A model generated the notes under the pieces. It was given only the letters and a program-made list of their open reading frames with translations, searched no databases and had not been told where the DNA came from. DNA of 64,000 bases from Rhizobium anhuiense (lineage in GTDB: Bacteria > Pseudomonadota > Alphaproteobacteria > Rhizobiales > Rhizobiaceae), in NCBI RefSeq assembly GCF_003985145.1, contig NZ_ML133523.1:494299-558298 (forward strand). The letters run 5' to 3'. This document shows positions 27,476-34,665 of this stretch, one piece after another. The position numbers were made by a program, and so were the translations under genes. Position 1 is the stretch's first letter; every line of letters begins with the position of its first letter.

Positions 27476-29337
27476 GGCTGACCTCTAACCTGACCGTTTG
27501 GCGCCGTGATGGCGTCGAGGTCGTTCCCCAGGTGATGGGCGAGAATGCCTGCGAGGGTCGGAATGTCGGGGCGCGGGATCTCGATGTGCGTTTCCAGCCG
27601 CCCCGAGCGACGGATCGCCTCATCGATCTCTTCCGGCCGGTTCGTCGCACCCACGACGATGACGCCGTCAGTTTTCAGGGCGCCGTCGAGAAGCTCCAAC
27701 AGCTTGTTGACGCAGGCATTCCAATAGTCGGCGTAGGGTCGCGACGCCGAGGCGCGCTGGCCAATGCCGTCGATCTCGTCGATGAACAGGATGCACGGCG
27801 CTTGGCGCCGGGCCTCCGCAAAAGTATCAGCCATCCTGTCCAGCACATCATGCAGATACTCGCCCTGTAGCCATGTCGAGACAGAGGTGACGACCAGTGG
27901 CACCTGCAACGAGTTACAAAGCGCCCGTGCAAAAGTTGTCTTGCCTGTCCCCGGCGGTCCGGAGAGAAGCAGCTTCGTGCTCATCTGCGACCAGACGAGT
28001 TCACCGCCGAGATAATCGGCAAGATCGGTTTTCAAGCCGAGCGCCCATTCCGTCGCAGCACCATAGCCCGTCAGCGTCTCAACCCGCAGCACGGGTGTCG
28101 CGGTCGACGAGGGTTTATCACCGGCTGGCTCCGGCTTGATCACCTCGGCCCCCGTCGGCTTCGCCTTCGATTTGCGTTTGTCTCTGCCCTTCAACGACGA
28201 GGTCGACGATGCGCGACCGTCCGACCCGTCGCCATCCCCCGAGTTCTCTCCCCTGCGCTCGCTCGGGCTTTGCGTGATGAGACGCCGCGACGCGCCCGCC
28301 TTTTCTCCGTCGTTCCCATCTTTCTTATCGTCGCGGTTCAGGGCCGCGAGCCCGGCAAGCGCATCAAAGCTGGCGAGGATCGGGCGTCCTGGCCGAATGG
28401 CGATAGCCAGATCGTCGAGCGTTAGCGCACCGGCATCGAGTTTCGCAATGCTGCTGTCAAAATGCATGACCGCATCACTGCCATAAGTGGCTTCCAGCAG
28501 ATCGGTGATCAGCAGACGATCGATCTCGGCGCCCGTCAGCCTGATATCGCAGGTGAGATCGATCTGCTCGGGAACGCCAGTGTGCGTCTCCGACACGGCA
28601 AGCACAGGCGTACCGTCCGCCAGAGCTCGCAGCAACTGTCCGCGCAGCGCTGCGCGGCTCGGACGGTTCGTCTCACCAGCCGCGACCTGCAGGAAGACGC
28701 GTTTGGTCTCGCTCTCCACCCACTTCCATAGATCGTCAGTGAAAGCAAAATCCGCCGCCACGCCGGTGCAAGGTCCGTACGGCACGATGCCGGTGTCTTC
28801 GATGAGCTGCGACAAGGCCCGCTCGAAGCCATCGGCGAGGACAGCTACGGAGAAGACGGGTGCGGGCTGCCGCAGGATCGCGACCAAATCGCGCAGTGTG
28901 ACGCCGGATTGTTTCAATGCCGCTGCAAGCAGTAGCAGGGTGGCCATATGTTTGACGCTCGGCTTGTAGCCAGCCTCGGTAACAACACGGACCGCGTAGG
29001 GATGTGCGGCCGTGTCAGCAGCCTCAATGTTTGCCGGATGCCGCCTGAGGTGATCTGGCCACCCCGGCAGGGCCGGGACGAGAACGGGACGACCGTTTCC
29101 GTCCAGCGGCGCCTTGATCAGAAAGCCTGGGAGATGATCCCGCATCCACTGCCGGTCCTGCTTCAGGTCGCCATTGAGATGGGAGGGATCGAACTCGGGA
29201 TTGAAGCGGCTGACCACATGACCGTCGACGATGGCGGTGCTCATCGTCAGCAGGCCGTTGCGGACCGCGAGCCGACGGACGGCACGGCGTTCGACATGGG
29301 CCAAGCGCCGTAGCAGGAAGGAAGACAGTCGATCCAT
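27472..29337 (-). CDS. FtsH-like AAA+ ATPase subunit (stand-alone, soluble)
   Basis: This 621-aa protein starts at ATG 29337, which overlaps the previous stop (TGATG). The AAA+ module occupies the C-terminal 180 residues: LLLSGPPGTGKTTFARAL (Walker A about 460), CILFIDEIDGIGQRA (Walker B about 517), VVGATNRPEEIDEAIRRSGR (sensor 1 and Arg finger region). The chain ends soon after IPRPDIPTLAGILAHHLG, before the rest of the lid. The N-terminal 330 residues are unique, and a Ser/Lys/Asp-rich linker (about 330-410) follows. No transmembrane helix is seen, unlike canonical FtsH. It probably unfolds substrates for the downstream M41 peptidase. Confidence 0.8.
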   Translation of the reverse strand: MDRLSSFLLRRLAHVERRAVRRLAVRNGLLTMSTAIVDGHVVSRFNPEFDPSHLNGDLKQDRQWMRDHLPGFLIKAPLDGNGRPVLVPALPGWPDHLRRHPANIEAADTAAHPYAVRVVTEAGYKPSVKHMATLLLLAAALKQSGVTLRDLVAILRQPAPVFSVAVLADGFERALSQLIEDTGIVPYGPCTGVAADFAFTDDLWKWVESETKRVFLQVAAGETNRPSRAALRGQLLRALADGTPVLAVSETHTGVPEQIDLTCDIRLTGAEIDRLLITDLLEATYGSDAVMHFDSSIAKLDAGALTLDDLAIAIRPGRPILASFDALAGLAALNRDDKKDGNDGEKAGASRRLITQSPSERRGENSGDGDGSDGRASSTSSLKGRDKRKSKAKPTGAEVIKPEPAGDKPSSTATPVLRVETLTGYGAATEWALGLKTDLADYLGGELVWSQMSTKLLLSGPPGTGKTTFARALCNSLQVPLVVTSVSTWLQGEYLHDVLDRMADTFAEARRQAPCILFIDEIDGIGQRASASRPYADYWNACVNKLLELLDGALKTDGVIVVGATNRPEEIDEAIRRSGRLETHIEIPRPDIPTLAGILAHHLGNDLDAITAPNGQVRGQP

Positions 29338-29693
29338 CAACGACCCTCCCTCTTGACTGGGTGAACGGAAACAATTTCCGAAGGCACGCCCTGACGAGCG
29401 GCTGTCCGACGATTGGCGCCTGCCCTCCTGTCGAGGCAGTCGAGAACTAGCCGGCAGGTTGGCTCGCCGAACCGTGCATGGTGGCGCAGCCGGTCGAGCA
29501 GGACGGACGGAATGGCGCGCGTTTTCGATGACCCCTGCCGGGCAAACGCAAGAGCGAGGCCGATGATCAGAGCTGGGTCGTCCTGCGGACGCGGAGCCAC
29601 AAGAGGCTGATTGAGTTTAGAAGCTCTCGAGCCGCCCCGCTTGAGGCGGGCAGATGTCGATGGTGTTTGGGCGGACATGATGTTTGCGGACAT
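29337..29693 (-). CDS. Small basic protein translated with the AAA+ gene
   Basis: This 118-aa protein starts at ATG 29693, chosen for TAGGAGATCCTGC upstream. It is basic, with DPALIIGLALAFARQGSSKT then RAIPSVLLDRLRHHARFGEP and TCRLVLDCLDRR, apparently a small helical bundle. Its TGA overlaps the ATG of the AAA+ gene, so the two are translationally coupled and probably act together as adaptor and ATPase. The family is not recognised. Confidence 0.6.
   Translation of the reverse strand: MSANIMSAQTPSTSARLKRGGSRASKLNQPLVAPRPQDDPALIIGLALAFARQGSSKTRAIPSVLLDRLRHHARFGEPTCRLVLDCLDRRAGANRRTAARQGVPSEIVSVHPVKREGR
29366..29380. repeat. Island palindrome, copy 2 (CGGAAACAATTTCCG)
   Basis: One mismatch from the symmetric motif. 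It lies within the last codons of the small basic protein gene, 30 bases before the AAA+ start. Confidence 0.5.
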
Positions 29694-29819
29694 GCAGGAT
29701 CTCCTAGCCGGTCCGGCTTCAGCGGACGGCTTCTTTTCAAGGATGATGGGAACGGCAAGAGGCCGCCGCGGCGTCACGCGCCGCAGCCATAGCCTCCTTC
29801 AAGCAAAGGCGGGCTCGCC

Positions 29820-30977
29820 TCAGGCGTCGAGCAGGCGCCGCGCAAAGCCAATGCGGATGTGCGCCGGCGGCCAGGTGACTGGGTCATCTGCCAATGCCTC
29901 CGGATCCTCGCGACCATCGTCATCATCATCGAAGCTCGGATCTTCACAGGAACCGCAACCGCATCCGGGTCCGTGTTCGTCGCGGTCTGCGGTCTCCTCG
30001 CACATCATCACGCGCGGAATTGCCCGCAGCACACCGAACCGACGCGCGGATGTCGACGTCATGTGCAAAATCGATTCGGAAGCCGCGGCCGACGGCACCG
30101 TTGGCGTCTCCGGGAGACCGAGTGCACGGCGCGCCTCGACCTCGAGAAGCTGTTGGACACGACGCCCGAAGCGCAGCCGCAGTTCCGCCATGCAAGCCGC
30201 GGCGCCATCGATCTCGAGAAGATCATCGATTTCCGAGAGCGCCCAGACGCCCGCAGCACGATCGCTCGGGCGGCTGGCGCCGTCGATGATCGCGACACCG
30301 ACCGTCTCGACCATCAGCCGCTTCTGTGTTTTGTAGAGCCAGTCCGGCAAGATCATCGCCGACGCCAACATCCGGAGCTTCAGCTCTTCGAGCCGGCTGG
30401 TGTCGCCGTAGGAGGCGAGCGAGCGTTTGAGGTCCAGCACGAAGGCGGCCCGCTTCACGCGGTTCACGATGATCAGGTCAGGTGTGTAACTACCCTTGGC
30501 CGGCGCCTCGCAATCAAGCCGCACGCGCTCGAGCTGGCGCCAGTCATTGCCGGTAACCGCTTCGATCGCGGCCTTCACCAGTGGCAGTTTGATCGACTGC
30601 ATCAGCACGACCAGATCCGGATTGGTCTTGGCCAGCCGCTCGACGGCCTGCTCCAGCAGCTTGCCTTCACGGAAACTCACTGCCCTGACCAGCGAAGCGA
30701 CGGCGACATAGTGGCCGAGAATCTCGTCCTCGACCGGCTCGCCTTCCGAGATGGCGCCGATGGCTTTGTCGATCAGCGCGTCGAAGTCGGCCTCGACGTC
30801 CGGGTACCGCACCAGATGCGGGTGGCGACGCAGCACCGGCGGTTCTGCCCGAACAGCAAAGTGCTCACCAAAATGGCGGCGCGACGCCGAGCCGGCGGCA
30901 AAAGACATGGTGGAGGATGCCGCAGTGGCAGCGCGCAGAACTTCCCCGGCTGGGGTGTTGGCAGTATGAATGGTCAT
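29820..30977 (-). CDS. Predicted PD-(D/E)xK-fold protein of the AAA/M41 cassette
   Basis: The protein is 385 aa from ATG 30977, with AAGGAATC upstream. A central segment reads SYTPDLIIVNRVKRAAFVLD followed by LKRS: the PD, hydrophobic strand, then D-x-K spacing is that of PD-(D/E)xK nucleases (about residues 165-190). The rest is helical. The C-terminus has a Cys/Gly/Asp-rich stretch (GPGCGCGSCEDPSFDDDDDG) that could bind metal. It heads the leftward cassette, 126 bases before the next gene. The nuclease prediction rests on one motif only. The family is not recognised. Confidence 0.55.
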   Translation of the reverse strand: MTIHTANTPAGEVLRAATAASSTMSFAAGSASRRHFGEHFAVRAEPPVLRRHPHLVRYPDVEADFDALIDKAIGAISEGEPVEDEILGHYVAVASLVRAVSFREGKLLEQAVERLAKTNPDLVVLMQSIKLPLVKAAIEAVTGNDWRQLERVRLDCEAPAKGSYTPDLIIVNRVKRAAFVLDLKRSLASYGDTSRLEELKLRMLASAMILPDWLYKTQKRLMVETVGVAIIDGASRPSDRAAGVWALSEIDDLLEIDGAAACMAELRLRFGRRVQQLLEVEARRALGLPETPTVPSAAASESILHMTSTSARRFGVLRAIPRVMMCEETADRDEHGPGCGCGSCEDPSFDDDDDGREDPEALADDPVTWPPAHIRIGFARRLLDA

Positions 30978-31247
30978 AGCCCGATTCCTTTTCGTAGAAG
31001 GCTTGAGGGTCAGGCCCTTGTCGGTGTTACCAGCACCGGCTTGGGCCGCTTGCTCCATCTTGTGGAGCCACCCAGTCCTGACAGGACCCGGACCGGATCT
31101 CAAGGACCCGATCGGCGAAAAGAGAACAGATCCCGAACGCGGTTAACGGCGGGCTCACATCCGAATTCTGTCCGCGCGCGATAGTAAACGACCGGTGAAG
31201 CGCGATCAGGTTGCGCTGAGCATGGCTCCGAACGCACAGCCGGAATC
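30978..31247 (-). promoter_or_regulatory. Leader of the AAA/M41 cassette
   Basis: A gene-free stretch between a terminator and the start at 30977. It contains GCTCCA-TCTTG-TGGAGC (31052-31067) and the 13-base palindrome GTCCTGACAGGAC (31075-31087). Either could be an operator or a leader hairpin; the cassette promoter must lie here. Confidence 0.4.
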
Positions 31248-31275
31248 AAGAAAGGGGCCCGAGAGCCCCTTTCTT
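31248..31275 (-). terminator. Rho-independent terminator after the DUF3102-like gene
   Basis: Eleven-base perfect arms AAGAAAGGGGC and GCCCCTTTCTT with a six-base loop, 4 bases beyond the stop at 31280. The T-rich 3' side on the minus strand is interrupted by one C. Confidence 0.72.
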
Positions 31276-31279
31276 ATGT

Positions 31280-32458
31280 TCAGTCCGCCGACGTCTCGGC
31301 GGGTTTGCGCGTGAGCGCCTTCGGCTTCCTAAGTCCGGACAGCCCTTCGGTCGAACCGAAAGAAAGGACGTTGGAACCGATGGCCTCAGATGCTCCACCA
31401 CTCCGGGTGAACATCGCCGGCGGCACGTAGTCCTCGAGCGTCTCATCCTCGTCCTCGGACGGATCGAGGCTTGGGGCGTCAACCCGCACGACGCCACCCA
31501 GCGCCTCCAACCCACTGCGCATCACCTTGTCGAGCGAGTTCGAGGCAACGGCGGCCTCAAGCGGCCATTCAGGCTGCTTCGTTCGAGAGGTTGCCCAATC
31601 GAGGAGCGGCAGCACCGACTGGCTGAGCCAGATTTCCAACTCCTTGGCCTCAGGCCAGGCCTCTCGCTTGCCGAGCTTGTCCAATGTCGAGAAGACCTTG
31701 TACCAGCGGCTGTTGGCGGGGAGTTCGCTCTCGGAAAGCTTGCGGACGTCGACGTCGCCGGGCGCATCCAGCAGCAAAACATTGCCGAGGCTACGTTTCG
31801 CTGCTCGAGCCAACGGCTCCAACACTGGAACCAGTGCTGCCTTCTGCAGCCGCTTTCCCTGGGGCTTGCTCTGCAAAGTGTCCTCCACCGTCTTGGCAAG
31901 CGCTGACGCACTATCAACGAAGGCGGCAACACCACTTTTCGACTTGAGATCGATCAGTGCCCTCAGCCCAGAAAGACCCCCGATGTCAGCAAGCTCAGTG
32001 CTTGTGACCTCTTTGAACGATGGGTCGGCACCGTCCGCTAGCAGAGCTTTCACTTCGCTCACTCGAATGCCCTCATGCTCTTCGGCATGAGCCAAGGCAG
32101 CTTCGATCTTTTCTTCCGGCGCGGACGCCAGATGAAAAAGAACCGTGGGGCTGACGGCCAGCTCGACCGCACGAGTTCGGTACGGAGCGAGATTGCGAGC
32201 AACAGACCGATAGTTGCGCGCGGTCTTCGAGGAGATGTCGCATCGCTGCGATACCCATTTCTCGAAAGTACCCGGCTCAACGAGTGCGGACGCCTGCTCC
32301 AGCAGGTCGCCTAGCTCGAACGCCTGCTCCGTGGAGCGCCGTCCCAAAGCCTGGATGTTGGAGGCTGTCGTTTCCAACGCTCTCTTGCTCTGCGCGCCGA
32401 TGTTGAGCGCGTCGTAGTCAAAGCGGCCGGATGCCGCTTCGTTCGTCTTCTTCGTCAT
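31280..32458 (-). CDS. DUF3102-like putative DNA-binding protein
   Basis: This 392-aa protein starts at ATG 32458. The N-terminal half contains STEQAFELGDLLEQASALVE then FEKWVSQRCDISSKTARNYR, a helix-turn-helix-like unit as in DUF3102/plasmid partition-type proteins. LRALIDLKSKSGVAAFVDSA lies near residue 165. The C-terminal 70 residues are acidic then Pro/Ser/Lys-rich and probably disordered. Plausibly it binds the AT-rich region with repeated TATCAA motifs directly upstream and controls its own expression or island maintenance. That role is inference. Confidence 0.62.
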   Translation of the reverse strand: MTKKTNEAASGRFDYDALNIGAQSKRALETTASNIQALGRRSTEQAFELGDLLEQASALVEPGTFEKWVSQRCDISSKTARNYRSVARNLAPYRTRAVELAVSPTVLFHLASAPEEKIEAALAHAEEHEGIRVSEVKALLADGADPSFKEVTSTELADIGGLSGLRALIDLKSKSGVAAFVDSASALAKTVEDTLQSKPQGKRLQKAALVPVLEPLARAAKRSLGNVLLLDAPGDVDVRKLSESELPANSRWYKVFSTLDKLGKREAWPEAKELEIWLSQSVLPLLDWATSRTKQPEWPLEAAVASNSLDKVMRSGLEALGGVVRVDAPSLDPSEDEDETLEDYVPPAMFTRSGGASEAIGSNVLSFGSTEGLSGLRKPKALTRKPAETSAD

Positions 32459-32460
32459 GT

Positions 32461-32680
32461 CAAAGATCCTTGCGTGTTGCAAAAGTATCAACTGCACCTG
32501 CGCAATTGATAGATCAATTATCCGCTGTATTGAAAAGTAAAACAAGACGTATCAAAAGTTGTCTATCAAACTTTTACTTAGGTATATGAGGACATTTCAT
32601 GATTTAATACTTAAACTACTTGATTTTTAGCGCATTATAATTTTTCTTACTTATACTTCGCCAAAGTAAATTAAACACAA
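32461..32680. promoter_or_regulatory. AT-rich divergent regulatory region with TATCAA/TTGATA repeats
   Basis: About 200 bases of unusually AT-rich DNA between the divergent genes at 32458 and 32769. It carries at least four TATCAA or TTGATA units: AGTATCAACT near 32485, TTGATAGATCAAT near 32507, and CGTATCAAAAG and CTATCAAACT near 32551-32570. The repeats and low melting stability would suit an operator cluster, a partition site or an origin; no choice can be made from sequence alone. Confidence 0.5.
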
Positions 32681-32683
32681 CCA

Positions 32684-32709
32684 AAGGGCGCGCCACCTTG
32701 CGCGCCCTT
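32684..32709 (+). promoter_or_regulatory. Hairpin AAGGGCGCG/CGCGCCCTT upstream of the HNH gene
   Basis: Nine-base perfect arms (32684-32692, 32701-32709) with an eight-base loop, 60 bases before the start at 32769. It may be a leader hairpin of that gene; there is no following T-run, so termination is unlikely. Confidence 0.4.
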
Positions 32710-32768
32710 GCATGTTCTCGAAGACATGTCGACCTGGTAACACCAAGACGATTCATAGAGGTACAACG

Positions 32769-33704
32769 ATGTCAAAAGCGGTCCTGACGACAAAAGTCGA
32801 TCCGACCTACGACGATCTTCCGGAGCAGCGGTACCATTTTCCGCGCACCTATCTGCGTCAGGTCGAGGCCGCGCGGGGAGACTGGATCGTCTACTATGAG
32901 CCACGGCGGCCGAGCGGCGATCTGATGAAAACGGGCGGCAAGCAGGCATATTTCGCAACAGCCAGGATCACCGACATCATCCAGGATCCGTCGAAGGCCG
33001 ACCACTTCTATGCGCTGATCGACGACTTCCTTCCCTTCGATCATGCCGTACCCTTCAAGGACGCGGACCACTATTATGAGGGCGGCCTTCGCAAGGAGGA
33101 CGGCTCTACGAACAAGGGCGCCTTCGGGCGCGCCGTCCGCAACATCTCAGATGAAGAATACGACCTGATCCTCGCCGCTGGCTTCGCACATGTACTGGGC
33201 AAGCGGGATCGGGAACGCCCGGCGCCCGATCCGGCTGAGGAGGCAAGCATCGGGTTGGGTGACAATCCACAGATGCCCTACGAGGTCGACAGCATCGACC
33301 GACGGATCGTCTCTCAGGTGGTGCAGCGACCCTTTCGCGACAGGGCGTTTTCCGTGGCGATCAAGGCGGCCTATCAGGACACCTGCGCTGTCACGGGCCT
33401 CAAGCTGATAAACGGCGGTGGGCGATCGGAGGTTCAGGCGGCACACATCCGCCCTGTGGCTGACCGCGGGCCGGACAGTGTTCGCAACGGCCTCGCACTT
33501 TCGGGAACCGTGCACTGGATGTTTGATCGCGGTCTGATTTCGGTCGATGACGATTACAGCCTGTTGATCGCAGTTGGCGGCGTGCCGGATACCATCACGC
33601 GGCTCATCAATCCGGAGCGGCGTCTGCTTGTGCCGGCACGCCCCGACGAGCGGCCACATTCGCAGTTCCTGCAATATCACCGCGAGAAGGTGTTCAAGGG
33701 TTGA
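32769..33704 (+). CDS. PUA/EVE-like domain fused to HNH endonuclease (type IV-like restriction candidate)
   Basis: The protein is 311 aa from the ATG at 32769. The N-terminal 150 residues look like a PUA/EVE-type reader: RYHFPRTYLRQVEAARGDWI, then VYYEPRR, then AYFATARITDIIQDPSKADH. The C-terminal part is an HNH nuclease: DTCAVTGLKLINGGGRSEVQ, AAHIRPVADRGPDSVRNGLA (His pair and Asn), and VHWMFDRGLISVDDDY (final His). EVE-HNH proteins are known modification-dependent restriction enzymes, so cutting phage DNA with modified bases is a reasonable prediction. It stands alone on the plus strand, convergent with mrr. Confidence 0.78.
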   Translation: MSKAVLTTKVDPTYDDLPEQRYHFPRTYLRQVEAARGDWIVYYEPRRPSGDLMKTGGKQAYFATARITDIIQDPSKADHFYALIDDFLPFDHAVPFKDADHYYEGGLRKEDGSTNKGAFGRAVRNISDEEYDLILAAGFAHVLGKRDRERPAPDPAEEASIGLGDNPQMPYEVDSIDRRIVSQVVQRPFRDRAFSVAIKAAYQDTCAVTGLKLINGGGRSEVQAAHIRPVADRGPDSVRNGLALSGTVHWMFDRGLISVDDDYSLLIAVGGVPDTITRLINPERRLLVPARPDERPHSQFLQYHREKVFKG

Positions 33705-33708
33705 GGTT

Positions 33709-33725
33709 GCGGAAATTATTTCCGC
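33709..33725. repeat. Island palindrome, copy 3 (GCGGAAATTATTTCCGC)
   Basis: A perfect 17-base palindrome between convergent genes, 4 bases past the HNH stop and 13 bases before the mrr stop. It is identical to the copy at 62252-62268. Confidence 0.8.
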
Positions 33726-33738
33726 CCAGACCCATTCC

Positions 33739-34665
33739 TCATTCTTCGCCGAAGAAATCCTCGTCCAGCCGCTTGAACTCGACGATACGATAACTGCGGA
33801 CGCCTACGCCGTGCTCGATCATTAGATCAGTCAGTTCTTGCCCATCGATCAAGATAACCCGCTGAGACAGATGCTTGACGTAATCACGCGCAGGCTGGCT
33901 GAAGGTGGAGGTGGTGACGAAGACGCCCTTGGCGGCGCCGAGGCCGACGAGGCTGCCGACGAAGCCGTTCACATCAGGGCGGCCGACGGGGCTGCCGGGG
34001 GCATACCGCTTGGCCTGAACATAGATGCGGTCCAGTCCGAGGCGATCTTCGTTGACGATGCCGTCGACACCGCCGTCACCGGAGCGACCGAGCTGTGCTG
34101 CAGCATCCTTGTGGCTGCCGCCATAGCCCATGGCAACCAGGAGATCAACGATAAGCTGCTCGAAGAAGGCGGGACTGTTGGAGAGAATGCGCTGTAGCAA
34201 TTCATCGCGCAGGGCCGCCTGCATGGCCGCGTAAGCAGCATCGATCTGCTCTTCCGGCGTCGTCGGGGCAGAGGTGTCTTGGACGGGTTTGGCAGGATTG
34301 CCATTCTCTTCTGCTGCCGCGCCTTCGTTTTTGTAGAATTCGCGGAACTCAGGCTCCTGCATCAGAAGGGCCACGTCGATGCGTTCCGGCGAGGTCGCCA
34401 GCAGCGCCTCACCCTTGTCGGTTGCAACAAAGCGACCGCGTGCGGGCGAGGAAATCAGCCCGGCCTTGCTCATATAGAACTTGGCCCAGTGTATGCGATT
34501 GTGCAGAAGGCGCTGGCGGCCGCTCGGGAGTAGCTCGTCGCGCTCAGCCTGACTGATGCCGAGGTCATCCGCGATGCGTTCAGAGACATCCGCTACTCGG
34601 GTTTCACCTTCGGCGGCGAGGCGCAGAGTCGGGAGCATCAGTGACTGATAGTCAGGAACCGGCAT
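33739..34665 (-). CDS. mrr: Mrr-type methyl-directed (type IV) restriction endonuclease
   Basis: The protein is 308 aa from ATG 34665. The N-terminal winged-helix (Mrr_N) is seen at SLMLPTLRLAAEGETRVADV with LLPSGRQRLLHNRIHWAKFY. The C-terminal PD-(D/E)xK catalytic domain has GRSGDGGVDGIVNEDRLGLD and RIYVQAKRYAPGSPVGRPDV: Asp, then Q-A-K as usual for Mrr. SLVGLGAAKGVFVTTSTFS completes it. Mrr cuts DNA with methylated or foreign patterns. It overlaps the 3' end of hsdR by 14 bases, placing it last in the restriction operon, so it is presumably compatible with the HsdM methylation. Confidence 0.9.
   Translation of the reverse strand: MPVPDYQSLMLPTLRLAAEGETRVADVSERIADDLGISQAERDELLPSGRQRLLHNRIHWAKFYMSKAGLISSPARGRFVATDKGEALLATSPERIDVALLMQEPEFREFYKNEGAAAEENGNPAKPVQDTSAPTTPEEQIDAAYAAMQAALRDELLQRILSNSPAFFEQLIVDLLVAMGYGGSHKDAAAQLGRSGDGGVDGIVNEDRLGLDRIYVQAKRYAPGSPVGRPDVNGFVGSLVGLGAAKGVFVTTSTFSQPARDYVKHLSQRVILIDGQELTDLMIEHGVGVRSYRIVEFKRLDEDFFGEE

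Noticed and set aside
29859..31184. A 441-codon open frame on the plus strand opposite the PD-(D/E)xK gene
   Set aside because: It is a high-GC antisense shadow; the protein has no domain pattern and the minus-strand gene has a good ribosome site and coupled neighbours.
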